Shown piece after piece: positions 1-7,201 of a DNA stretch of 64,000 nt. Every line of letters begins with the position of its first letter. The stretch's first letter is position 1. The position numbers and the translations under genes were made by a program. Source of the stretch: Pedobacter duraquae (lineage in GTDB: Bacteria; Bacteroidota; Bacteroidia; Sphingobacteriales; Sphingobacteriaceae); NCBI RefSeq assembly GCF_004362245.1, contig NZ_SNWM01000001.1, positions 868,001-932,000 of the forward strand, given 5' to 3'. The notes beneath the pieces were generated by a model. It saw nothing but the letters and a program-made list of their open reading frames with translations, did not search any database and was not told where the DNA came from.

Positions 1-1
1 G

Positions 2-610
2 CTTATTAAAGAAAAAGAATGGCTGATTAAAGAGATCCATCACAGGGTAAAAAATAACATGCAGATGATGCAGAGCTTACTTAAATCCCAGGGTTATTAC
101 AACGGGAATGAAGACGCCAGTCTGGCGATAAAAACCAGTCAGCATCGTCTGCAAGCGATGTCTCTAGTACACCAAAAGTTATATCTGGATGAGAGCACAG
201 ATCAAATAGAAATGTCGGGTTATGCACACGAATTAATTGAATATCTTAAAAATAGTTTTGACGTTAAAGGTCAGATCAACTACAATTTACGAGCAGACAA
301 TTTTATGTTAGATATTGCCAGAGCCGTTCCTGTTGGACTGATTATTAATGAACTTGTCACCAATGCAATCAAGTATGCATTTCCCGACAATAAGACCGGT
401 ACTATAGAAGTAATTTTAACAAAGGTCGAACAATTGATTACGCTTACAATATCAGATAATGGCATCGGAATGCAGTCAGAAGCACTTGATGATCTGAAAG
501 ATTCCTTCGGAATCACCCTCATCAAGGGGCTGGTTGCACAATTAGACGGCGAGATCATGTTCAATAGCAGTATTGGAACAAGTGCAACAGTGACTTTTAG
601 TAAAACCTAA
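2..610 (+). CDS. Sensor histidine kinase, C-terminal part (start outside window)
   Basis: The reading frame is open from base 2, so the gene starts before the window. The visible 202 residues begin in a dimerisation/phosphoacceptor helix of the HisKA_2 type: E-I-H-H-R-V-K-N-N-M-Q at bases 32-64, with the H-H pair as the likely phosphoacceptor region. A HATPase domain follows, with N box I-N-E-L-V-T-N-A-I-K-Y-A, G1 box I-S-D-N-G-I-G-M and G2-like S-F-G-I-T-L-I-K-G-L. The family autophosphorylates and passes phosphate to a response regulator. The sensor region is not visible, so the signal is unknown. The AraC-type gene downstream starts 29 bp after the stop and could be cotranscribed. Confidence 0.9.
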   Translation, partial: LIKEKEWLIKEIHHRVKNNMQMMQSLLKSQGYYNGNEDASLAIKTSQHRLQAMSLVHQKLYLDESTDQIEMSGYAHELIEYLKNSFDVKGQINYNLRADNFMLDIARAVPVGLIINELVTNAIKYAFPDNKTGTIEVILTKVEQLITLTISDNGIGMQSEALDDLKDSFGITLIKGLVAQLDGEIMFNSSIGTSATVTFSKT

Positions 611-639
611 TGTACATTTGAACAACTCAATTACAGAAA

Positions 640-1566
640 ATGGCAACTTTAAATAAGTCGGTGCTACAATCAGATTACACCAGCAGCGTAAACAAAGCGC
701 TGGAGTTCATAGATCAAAATCTCGATACCAATTTGTCTCTGGAAGAAGTTTCAAAAATAGCCTGTTTTTCACCCTTCCATTTTCACAGAATATTTAAGAC
801 GATAACCAGTGAAACTTTAAATGCTTACATCAACAGGAAAAGAATTGAAAAGGTAGCAGCTGTCCTGATGCGCAAACCGGAAGTTACCATTACCGAATTA
901 TCAATGTCATTTGGATTTACCAGTAACTCATCCCTCACCAGAGCATTCAAAAAATATTATCAGTTAACACCATCCGAGTTTCGTAAACAGAGTGGCAACA
1001 GATTTAGCAAGATCAGTAAAATTCAAAGCAAGATTGGACAAGTACACACTACATTTGAGGCATACATTTGCAGCATAGATCACCTTAAAAACTGGATCAA
1101 AATGAATGCTAAAATTGAAATCAAAGAGATAGCCGACATGGATTTGGCTTATGTAACTTGCATTGGTGTACATGCCATCACGTCTTCCTATGACACCCTT
1201 ATGAGGTGGGCTACACCGTTGGAGTTGTTAAACAATGCAGACACAAAAATGGTAACCATTTACCATGACAGCTTTAAAACAACGGCCCCACATCAAGTTC
1301 GGATCAGCACCTGTATCACGCTGGCAGAACCTCTAAAAGTGTCTGGCAACATTGGGCTAAGAACAATACAAAAAGGGAAATTTATTGTTGGAAGCTTCTC
1401 GATTGGATTGAGTGAATTTGAAAAATCATGGAATGGTCTGTTTGCCTGGATGGCCGAAAACGGCTATAGAAAAGCGGACAGAGATCCCTTTGAGCTCTAT
1501 CATAATGACTACAGAACACATCCTGAGAAAAAATGTATTGTCGATTATTACATCCCGATTTTATAA
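640..1566 (+). CDS. AraC-family regulator with GyrI-like effector domain
   Basis: A 308-residue protein. Residues about 15-115 form an AraC double helix-turn-helix: the first helices around L-S-L-E-E-V-S-K-I-A, the second around I-T-E-L-S-M-S-F-G-F-T-S-N-S-S-L-T-R-A-F-K-K, closing with T-P-S-E-F-R. Residues about 155-308 match the GyrI-like small-molecule-binding fold, including the typical ending D-P-F-E-L-Y-H-N-D-Y-...-I-V-D-Y-Y-I-P-I. Here the DNA-binding domain comes first and the effector domain second, as in SoxS/Rob-like and BltR-like regulators that respond to toxic lipophilic compounds. The ligand is unknown. The last 6 bases overlap the convergent MarR gene. Confidence 0.88.
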   Translation: MATLNKSVLQSDYTSSVNKALEFIDQNLDTNLSLEEVSKIACFSPFHFHRIFKTITSETLNAYINRKRIEKVAAVLMRKPEVTITELSMSFGFTSNSSLTRAFKKYYQLTPSEFRKQSGNRFSKISKIQSKIGQVHTTFEAYICSIDHLKNWIKMNAKIEIKEIADMDLAYVTCIGVHAITSSYDTLMRWATPLELLNNADTKMVTIYHDSFKTTAPHQVRISTCITLAEPLKVSGNIGLRTIQKGKFIVGSFSIGLSEFEKSWNGLFAWMAENGYRKADRDPFELYHNDYRTHPEKKCIVDYYIPIL

Positions 1567-2025
1567 TACGTCTTTATTCTGGTCGATCAGATTAACCATC
1601 ATCTTATTTAAAGCAGGCATCTCAAACGTAGGGTTATTGAAGAACTCAAGATCTGCTGCCTCGATAGCCTTTAAAGCTTTTTGGAGTACAGATTCGCCTA
1701 ATGAGGTAAGTGTAATTACTTTAGCACGTGTATCCACTTTGTGCTCAGACCTGGTTATAAACTGCTTTTCTTCTAATGTGCGAAGCACTTTTGAAACCAT
1801 CATTCTATCGGCGTTACCCTGGTTGGCAATATCAACCTGGGTAACGGCGTCACTTTCCCTCGAAAGCCAGGCTAAGGCACAGAGCAACACAAATTGAGTC
1901 TGTGTTAAATCCAATGGATCCAACACACGCTTCTGTTTTCTTTGCCACAGTATGGTAAGTTGGCCGAGGAGGTAGCCCGGACTGTCTTCAGGGCTGTTGA
2001 AATGGAATTCAATTTTTTTAGGCAT
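1561..2025 (-). CDS. MarR-family transcriptional regulator
   Basis: A 154-residue winged-helix protein of normal MarR length. The recognition region reads V-T-Q-V-D-I-A-N-Q-G-N-A-D-R-M-M-V-S-K-V-L-R-T-L-E, followed by a wing with the usual D-x-R-A-K motif (V-D-T-R-A-K-V-I-T-L-T). MarR proteins bind palindromes as dimers and are usually released by small phenolic or oxidant ligands. The gene lies 14 bp downstream of a VOC gene on the same strand. A near-perfect palindrome in front of that gene is the likely autoregulatory operator. The stop overlaps the convergent AraC-type gene by 6 bases. Confidence 0.9.
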   Translation of the reverse strand: MPKKIEFHFNSPEDSPGYLLGQLTILWQRKQKRVLDPLDLTQTQFVLLCALAWLSRESDAVTQVDIANQGNADRMMVSKVLRTLEEKQFITRSEHKVDTRAKVITLTSLGESVLQKALKAIEAADLEFFNNPTFEMPALNKMMVNLIDQNKDVL

Positions 2026-2039
2026 GTGCTCGTATACGT

Positions 2040-2402
2040 TTAATTAGGCTGTAAAAAAGTAATATTGTAGCCATCAGGATCCTTCGCCATTAACGCTTTT
2101 CCAAACGGCGTATTTTGAATAGGCCCCGGTAAAACTACTTCTTTTTCAATAAGTCTGGCTTGCAGGTCTTCGATATTCTCATCTATGGCAAACCAAAGTG
2201 ACGCGCCAACGCCAAGTTCTTTACCCTCAATATTACCAATCGGTTTACGGATAGCAAAACTGGCTTCACCTTTATTGAATGTAAAAATACAAGCGTCCGG
2301 ATTTGAAAATGGTGACAACTCAAATCCCAATTTTGCTGTATAAAATTCTTTGGAAGCCTCCAGGTTTGTGACTTGAAGCGAGGCAAAATCTAACTTTCTC
2401 AT
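2040..2402 (-). CDS. VOC (glyoxalase/bleomycin-resistance) family protein
   Basis: About 120 residues from the chosen ATG at 2402. The start reads M-R-K-L-D-F-A-S-L-Q-V-T-N-L, a standard first strand of a VOC module. The end, G-K-A-L-M-A-K-D-P-D-G-Y-N-I-T-F-L-Q, is the usual last strand with its acidic metal-site region. A longer frame with a TTG start at 2447 would run through the promoter and palindrome, so the ATG is preferred. VOC proteins act as metal-dependent lyases, dioxygenases or drug-binding proteins, and the substrate cannot be told here. First gene of a two-gene operon with the MarR repressor. Confidence 0.85.
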   Translation of the reverse strand: MRKLDFASLQVTNLEASKEFYTAKLGFELSPFSNPDACIFTFNKGEASFAIRKPIGNIEGKELGVGASLWFAIDENIEDLQARLIEKEVVLPGPIQNTPFGKALMAKDPDGYNITFLQPN

Positions 2403-2414
2403 ACTATATCTATT

Positions 2415-2447
2415 TTGTTGTCGCAAATATAGTATTCGCGACAACAA
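2415..2447 (-). promoter_or_regulatory. Promoter with overlapping MarR-type palindromic operator
   Basis: Inverted repeat with 10-bp perfect arms TTGTTGTCGC (2415-2424) and GCGACAACAA (2438-2447). The symmetry continues inward as AATA/TATT with one mismatch. On the minus strand the element contains TATATTTG (2431-2424), an exact Bacteroidota -7 box, 22 bp before the VOC start codon. A dimeric repressor bound here would block the promoter. The encoded MarR protein, second gene of the operon, is the obvious candidate. Confidence 0.75.
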
Positions 2448-2570
2448 TAAGCTAATTATATTTTATTTTTATAAAAATCGCGCAGTCTGGCGAGTTCTTT
2501 CAAACAACAATGATCATTGTCAAAAAAAATCGCTTACTTTATTCAACCAATTATAAACCTGATCCATTGT

Positions 2571-3311
2571 ATGATGAATAGAAATATCGCAGCTTTTATA
2601 GGCCTGTTTTTACTCTTAAGCTTTAACAGCATGGCTCAAAAGAAAAAAGTCCTTGTATTTTGTAAAACCGCTGGTTTCCACCATTCTTCTATTGAAGTTG
2701 GTAAAGCGGCGATCATGAAACTCGGCCAGGAAAATAAGTTCGACGTTGATACTACGAGCAGCGCAGACCGATTCACTAAAGAAGGCTTGAAACCTTATGC
2801 GGCAGTTGTATTCCTGAACACTACAGGAAACGCGCTGGATGATCTGCAACAACAGGCTTTTGAACAATATTTCCGTTCGGGAAAAGGATTTGTTGGTGTC
2901 CATGCCGCTACAGATACAGAATACGAGTGGCCTTGGTATGGCAATCTTGTTGGTGCTTATTTTGTTAAGCACCCTGAACAGCAGGAAGCAACGTTAAATG
3001 TTGTTAACCGGAAGAGCATTGCGACAAAACATTTGCCTGAGCAATGGAAAAGAAAGGACGAATGGTATAACTTCAACTGGATGACGAAAGAAACTTTATA
3101 CGTACTGATTGCCATTGACGAGAAAAGTTATAAACCCGGTGTTGGTGCTATGGGAGATAACCATCCAATGAGTTGGTATCATGATTTTGATGGCGGTCGA
3201 TCATTTTATACGGAGTTAGGTCATACTGAAGCGTCTTACAGCGATCCACTATATCTGAAACATCTTTTAGGCGGCCTTCAGTATGCTTTAGGTACAAAGA
3301 AAATGGAATAA
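2571..3311 (+). CDS. Secreted ThuA-like domain protein
   Basis: From ATG 2571 the protein is 246 residues. It has an N-terminal signal peptide (hydrophobic A-A-F-I-G-L-F-L-L-L-S-F, cleavage likely after S-M-A) and one ThuA-like, glutamine-amidotransferase-like domain. Visible family motifs are V-L-V-F-C-K-T-A-G-F-H-H at the first strand, A-V-V-F-L-N-T-T-G, G-K-G-F-V-G-V-H-A-A-T-D-T with W-P-W-Y-G, and N-H-P-M-S-W-Y-H-D-F-D-G-G-R-S-F-Y-T-E-L-G-H-T near the end. ThuA-like proteins are often linked to trehalose or other sugar breakdown in Bacteroidota, but the reaction is not established. An upstream in-frame start at 2517 would spoil the signal peptide. It stands alone between a divergent and a convergent gene. 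Confidence 0.85.
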   Translation: MMNRNIAAFIGLFLLLSFNSMAQKKKVLVFCKTAGFHHSSIEVGKAAIMKLGQENKFDVDTTSSADRFTKEGLKPYAAVVFLNTTGNALDDLQQQAFEQYFRSGKGFVGVHAATDTEYEWPWYGNLVGAYFVKHPEQQEATLNVVNRKSIATKHLPEQWKRKDEWYNFNWMTKETLYVLIAIDEKSYKPGVGAMGDNHPMSWYHDFDGGRSFYTELGHTEASYSDPLYLKHLLGGLQYALGTKKME

Positions 3312-3329
3312 CTAATCTAAGCTTATTTC

Positions 3330-3938
3330 CTACAAACCTACTTCTCCAACAATACGAAGTTTATCTTCTAAAATAGCTATAAGGACATCAGTCATAAGGT
3401 CTGATATCCGTTTGGGTAATGCCAGATAAACAAAATATTGTAGTTGAATTTCCTTACTTGCACGAATGTTCCGATAATATAGAAGAAGTTCTTTCATGAT
3501 CAGGACATTGTCTTTTATCCCGGCAAAAACATAACTTTTTTTGATATCCTTCAATGCACCAGAAAAACAATACAACATATTCGTAATCCGCTCTTCGATA
3601 TAATCATCAATCTCGACCCGAACAGCCTCCTCATCCAGCGATTTGATCTTTTCGTTAATTTGAGTCAATGATTGTATCGGCGTTTCGTTATTTTCATAGT
3701 GCAGATGAATACTGTAGCTCTGAATAAAACGCGTAGTGATTACAATGTTTTCTGTAGCCGGTTCCGTTCGAAGTGGAAAGGCAACAAAATTATTTTCATA
3801 CCAGGCCTTACGCTTACGGTCGTCAGTAATTTCTGTAACTAAATCGACATTATGGATTGTTAACTCCAGCCCCTTATTATATAAAATTTGCTTAATAGAT
3901 GCGGTGTATTGCTCAAATTCCAGGGAAGATATAATCAT
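3330..3938 (-). CDS. Hypothetical protein, 202 aa
   Basis: I do not recognise this protein. It has no signal peptide or membrane segment and is rich in charged and helical sequence, for example I-N-E-K-I-K-S-L-D-E-E-A-V-R and Y-I-E-E-R-I-T-N-M-L. The N-terminal half (M-I-I-S-S-L-E-F-E-Q-Y, then V-A-F-P-L-R-T-E-P and I-V-I-T-T-R-F) could be a small alpha/beta domain. It ends 18 bp from the convergent ThuA gene and is preceded by 178 bp with no gene. A full-length clean frame supports coding; no function is proposed. Confidence 0.6.
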   Translation of the reverse strand: MIISSLEFEQYTASIKQILYNKGLELTIHNVDLVTEITDDRKRKAWYENNFVAFPLRTEPATENIVITTRFIQSYSIHLHYENNETPIQSLTQINEKIKSLDEEAVRVEIDDYIEERITNMLYCFSGALKDIKKSYVFAGIKDNVLIMKELLLYYRNIRASKEIQLQYFVYLALPKRISDLMTDVLIAILEDKLRIVGEVGL

Positions 3939-4116
3939 TTTGATTTCTTTTAAACGTTAAGGGAGAGACCTGATTAACCTAATTATGATTTGAATTGTTT
4001 AATTGTTTTGAAAAAGCACAACACGCGCCGCCAAAAAAAACTCAAAGGTTTAATACCCGTTATGAAATCTCCCCTAAAGTGTATGAAAGAACCAGTACCC
4101 CATTTGGCCAACTTCT

Positions 4117-4593
4117 TTAAAAAACAAAATCAGTAGAATGGCTCATTAGCTTCGCGATAGCGATACTTGCCAACTCATCTGTAAGTCCCACAGATGAGCT
4201 TGTTAACACTAAATTCTCTCTTAAATAAACCGGCAGAGCATTAAGCATTTTATCATCATCAATGATCACAAAATCTTCATGGTCAACATGACTTTTAGAA
4301 AACCATTGTTCTATTTCTGTTTTACGATCATGATTGGCTTTATTCTGATCTAGTCGCTTTATGGTCTTAACTAATATGCCTCTGTTCTTAAACAGATTTT
4401 TCCACTGAGACAAACTGTAGTTCGATTTATGTGACGTAGTTAGAACAACCTGAGCATTGGTTTCAGAAATAATCCTGTTAAGAGCATCCACAGATTTTCT
4501 AGTAAAAACAGGAAACCCATCTTCATGAAACTCCGGCTTTTTCCAAGAATTTGCAGGAACCATAACACCGTCTATGTCAAGCAAAATCAGCAT
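4117..4593 (-). CDS. Small HAD-like hydrolase domain protein
   Basis: 158 residues starting M-L-I-L-L-D-I-D-G-V, which gives the HAD motif I with D6 and D8. Motif II is the T-T-S stretch at 52-54, and an acidic motif IV is D-D-D at 112-114. K91 in D-R-K-T-E-I is a possible motif III lysine. The layout matches short HAD domains of the type found with Swiss-army-knife RNA-repair proteins, and also free-standing phosphatases. It is probably a cytosolic phosphatase of unknown substrate. Alone in its neighbourhood, with 122 bp of AT-rich sequence upstream. Confidence 0.7.
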   Translation of the reverse strand: MLILLDIDGVMVPANSWKKPEFHEDGFPVFTRKSVDALNRIISETNAQVVLTTSHKSNYSLSQWKNLFKNRGILVKTIKRLDQNKANHDRKTEIEQWFSKSHVDHEDFVIIDDDKMLNALPVYLRENLVLTSSSVGLTDELASIAIAKLMSHSTDFVF

Positions 4594-4715
4594 AATACAA
4601 ACAGCATTTAGAATACATCAGACAATAATTTATTTCAAATAAAGTTAAATAATTACACTCTAAAAACCTTATTTATTTTTAGTATACGACTCAATTACAT
4701 TACACATTGTTTCAA

Positions 4716-5837
4716 TCACTTAAATTCCAAATCTATCTGCTTCAGCATTTTCACTAACATTGCCCTGGTTTGCACCGCCGTGGTATACACAACTTGCCGG
4801 TACTTTACACCGAGGCTCAATGCGGACAATGTATTGTCTTTGATTCCTGCAGTTTGAACACGTGCCGCCAAAAAGCTGAAGAGGTCTGTCTTCGTACCAG
4901 CTGTCATATATCCGCAGTTAATGTACAGTTTGGTAAGATAGGCCAACACGTTTGCAGAAAAGGATACTTTGATTTTGTAACACCCGATTTCCTGAGTGTG
5001 TAGTTTTTGTGGCCCTGAAGATACCGAGGTTTGCCCAAACAGTTGAGCTCTTCTTTCTTCCAGCAATTCAAGAACATAGTCACTTAAAACCTCAAGCGCC
5101 CTGTTATCCTGCCCCTGTTTGTTCCTGATCGAAATTAGGAACAGTCGCTTTCGGTAACACTGCAAAATCTGCATCTGAGCCTGCAAACCAGACTCCAATT
5201 CAACCTCCCGCTCTACACCTTCGGTATAATAATTGATAAATGCGCTTTCATCATAATTGAGCCCAATCAAATGATCGATCAGCCGCTTATCAAAATCTTC
5301 TGATTGCGTTTGTAAGCAAAATTGAATGATTGATTGATGAACCAACAGCCGGTGTTGTAGCTTGTAATACGTTAAACTTTCATGGGGCAAAGAAAGCTTG
5401 CCATCGTGAACTAAAATTGCAAGTAACTGCGGGTCCTGAATTTTCAGTTTCAATTTCGAGTAACTTAAATTCGCTGCCTTTTCCAATTTTAGAATCCCAT
5501 GCTCCCCTATCCATACCGGCACCTGCGAATGCAAATTGTAAAACGCCGGATAGTATTTTTGTAAGTTCTCTAAAAAAATCGCTATCCATGTACATAATAA
5601 CGTTCGCTCAGCCTTAGTGTAGTCGCCCTCGTAACCAATAAGGTGCAGCTGATCCATCAGTTCGGCACAGGCCAACTGCACATATCGAATAAACCGTTCC
5701 GAAAAATCAGCGTTGGAATTGGTTAAAGTTACCTCCCGTACTATTATCAACAACTCATCCATCACGATTTTCATTTTTGTTTCGTCTGGCTGATCTACCA
5801 TCAGACGATTCGGGAAGTTTATTTGCGCAGCATTCAT
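4716..5837 (-). CDS. Hypothetical 373-aa protein coupled to a DUF6266 gene
   Basis: I cannot assign a family with confidence. It has no signal peptide or membrane segment and is mostly helical. The C-terminal 80 residues (Y-L-T-K-L-Y-I-N-C-G-Y-M, then L-S-L-G-V-K-Y-R-Q-V, then Q-T-R-A-M-L-V-K-M-L-K-Q-I) faintly recall the C-terminal region of RteC-type regulators of Bacteroidota mobile elements, but the match by eye is weak. The start codon overlaps the stop of the upstream DUF6266 gene by 4 bases (ATGA), so the two are translationally coupled and probably act together. Confidence 0.6.
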   Translation of the reverse strand: MNAAQINFPNRLMVDQPDETKMKIVMDELLIIVREVTLTNSNADFSERFIRYVQLACAELMDQLHLIGYEGDYTKAERTLLCTWIAIFLENLQKYYPAFYNLHSQVPVWIGEHGILKLEKAANLSYSKLKLKIQDPQLLAILVHDGKLSLPHESLTYYKLQHRLLVHQSIIQFCLQTQSEDFDKRLIDHLIGLNYDESAFINYYTEGVEREVELESGLQAQMQILQCYRKRLFLISIRNKQGQDNRALEVLSDYVLELLEERRAQLFGQTSVSSGPQKLHTQEIGCYKIKVSFSANVLAYLTKLYINCGYMTAGTKTDLFSFLAARVQTAGIKDNTLSALSLGVKYRQVVYTTAVQTRAMLVKMLKQIDLEFK

Positions 5838-6469
5838 CTTGACAACCTTCCCACATATAGGCTATTGGAGATTAGTTTCCGGTTATTAGAGGTTAGGCTC
5901 ACGTAAACTTCCAAGCTCTCTCCAATCAGCCTTGGGTTGATATCAAAAGTACATCGACCCGCAGCGCGCTCAACACCACCAATAAAACCGTCTATTTTCT
6001 CCAACCTGGGATTATACAATAATAGCGTAACCTGATCTTCAAAACTTCCCACACATTCTTCAAAAACACTCCAGCTGAGCTCAAGCGTTCCCGCTGTCAG
6101 GAATTTAATTTTAGGTTCAAAAAGATTAGGTAAAATGCCTTTACTCATGATCACTTTTGAATAGTCGATTTCGAAGTCTGGATAGCTTCCAATAATTGCC
6201 GACTTATAATTGAGCGAGAAAGCAACGTTACATTCAGTACGCCTGATGGCATCATTTCTAAAACCAACTACAATAAATTTCTGAAAAGGCTTGAGGAAGT
6301 TTTGCAAAAACTTGAATTTAACCTGCTGTGCAATTTGTTTTTCTGTACGCGGCTTTGTACTTGGGGCTGCTGCTGCACGTACATATTCTACCCCTTTCCA
6401 TGTTGCGCCTACTATGGGACCAACTTTTCCGCTAATACCTCCAAGGAGACCATTGATTAACTTTGCCAT
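5834..6469 (-). CDS. DUF6266 family protein
   Basis: 211 residues. The N-terminus carries N-G-L-L-G-G-I-S-G-K-V-G-P-I-V-G-A-T-W-K, shared almost residue by residue with the protein at 8735. The middle has the T-E-K-Q-I-A-Q-Q-V-K-F-K-F motif and V-G-F-R-N-D-A-I-R-R-T-E-C-N-V-A-F, and the C-terminus is S-L-Y-V-G-R-L-S-R. DUF6266 is a Bacteroidota family of unknown function. There is no signal peptide or membrane segment. It is mostly beta-rich in its C-terminal half and may be structural. First gene of a two-gene coupled operon, about 2.3 kb from its plus-strand paralogue. Confidence 0.8.
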   Translation of the reverse strand: MAKLINGLLGGISGKVGPIVGATWKGVEYVRAAAAPSTKPRTEKQIAQQVKFKFLQNFLKPFQKFIVVGFRNDAIRRTECNVAFSLNYKSAIIGSYPDFEIDYSKVIMSKGILPNLFEPKIKFLTAGTLELSWSVFEECVGSFEDQVTLLLYNPRLEKIDGFIGGVERAAGRCTFDINPRLIGESLEVYVSLTSNNRKLISNSLYVGRLSR

Positions 6470-6870
6470 GATGTTATTAATTTAAAACTGTTAGAAATTT
6501 GATTTGATTGATTTGAACCGATAAAATACAGTAATAGATACCTATTTTTTTAAGCAATGAAGGAATCAGTTTCCAGACCACCTGGTTCCTGATTTTTTCG
6601 GAACTGGTCGAACAAGGTGCGGACCAGGGTGCCATCATGACGCCACGAGCTGAACTCCCGATTTCAGATCCAGTTTCGGTTCGATTTCCTATTTTTTTCG
6701 GTATTGTTTTCATGTTCAATATATTTTAGATTTTTATATTTCGTTTAATAGATCAAATATATAACTCGCTGTATATCAAAAACAAATGATGACCGGAACT
6801 CGTATTGATATGGCCGGAACTCGTATAAAAATGTCCGCTTAGCAAGCCTTTGTCAAAATTCTTGGTCATT
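6470..6870. other. Region with no convincing gene; hairpin and short repeats
   Basis: Upstream of the minus-strand DUF6266 gene. It holds an imperfect hairpin at 6576-6609 (GACCA..GTTCC pairing with GGAACTGGTC, with a 4-base bulge) and the 21-bp repeats described separately. Two short minus-strand frames cross it (an 80-codon frame at 6477-6719 and a 37-codon stop-to-stop frame around 6545-6655). Neither resembles a known protein, so I leave both unannotated. Confidence 0.5.
6786..6842 (+). repeat. 21-bp tandem repeats (two full, one partial)
   Basis: ATGACCGGAACTCGTAT at 6789 recurs as ATGGCCGGAACTCGTAT at 6810, and a decayed third copy starts ATGTCCG at 6831. The period is exactly 21 bp. 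The plus strand could be read as a 7-codon repeat peptide of 18 residues ending at TAG 6840-6842. The spacing also resembles the multiple 20-bp or so transposase-binding repeats at the ends of IS21-family elements. No transposase is present. Confidence 0.6.
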
Positions 6871-6897
6871 AAAAAACCCGGCTGTTGATGCCGGGTT
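6871..6897 (-). terminator. Intrinsic terminator of the HTH gene
   Basis: Perfect 8-bp stem AACCCGGC (6875-6882) and GCCGGGTT (6890-6897) with a 7-base loop. On the minus strand it is followed by a T run (plus-strand A6 at 6871-6876). It sits 36 bp after the stop of the minus-strand gene at 6933. Confidence 0.85.
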
Positions 6898-6932
6898 AAT
6901 TGATTTGTTCAGATCGGTTCTATCATTGGTTG

Positions 6933-7175
6933 TTAACTGAGTCGGGCAGAATAAAATCGTTTATGTCCTATGGAAATAGCTGAGATACGTTCTTCCTTAT
7001 GCCAGCGACGCAATGTACGTTCGCTCACATTAAATCTTTGCATCGCCTGTGGTACATCTAGCCATTCTGGCTCTTCTACCCGTTGCGCCTCACTGGAGGC
7101 CAACAGGCTCTTAATGTCCTGGAGGCAGACCAGCAGTTGAGTTAAGATCGAAATTAAGTTCCTTACCACATTCAT
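6933..7175 (-). CDS. Short HTH (excisionase/MerR-like) DNA-binding protein
   Basis: 80 residues. The C-terminal half is a winged helix-turn-helix of the HTH_17 type, L-D-V-P-Q-A-M-Q-R-F-N-V-S-E-R-T-L-R-R-W-H-K-E-E-R-I-S, followed by the wing I-S-I-G-H-K-R-F-Y. The N-terminal 30 residues form a hydrophobic/helical segment that may dimerise. Such proteins are typical of Bacteroidota mobile elements, where they act as excisionase-like or regulatory factors. It lies 26 bp downstream of the membrane-LytTR gene and is followed by a strong terminator, so the two form an operon. Confidence 0.75.
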   Translation of the reverse strand: MNVVRNLISILTQLLVCLQDIKSLLASSEAQRVEEPEWLDVPQAMQRFNVSERTLRRWHKEERISAISIGHKRFYSARLS

Positions 7176-7201
7176 AGTCCATAGTTTATGCGTCTACATT
7201 T

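Noticed and set aside
1412..1897. 161-codon plus-strand frame over the AraC and MarR gene ends
   Set aside because: Antisense to the clear MarR gene and out of frame with AraC; a shadow frame.
6477..6719. 80-codon minus-strand frame upstream of the DUF6266 gene
   Set aside because: No similarity to known proteins, no family-like N-terminus, and it overlaps a hairpin and another open frame. Likely non-coding.
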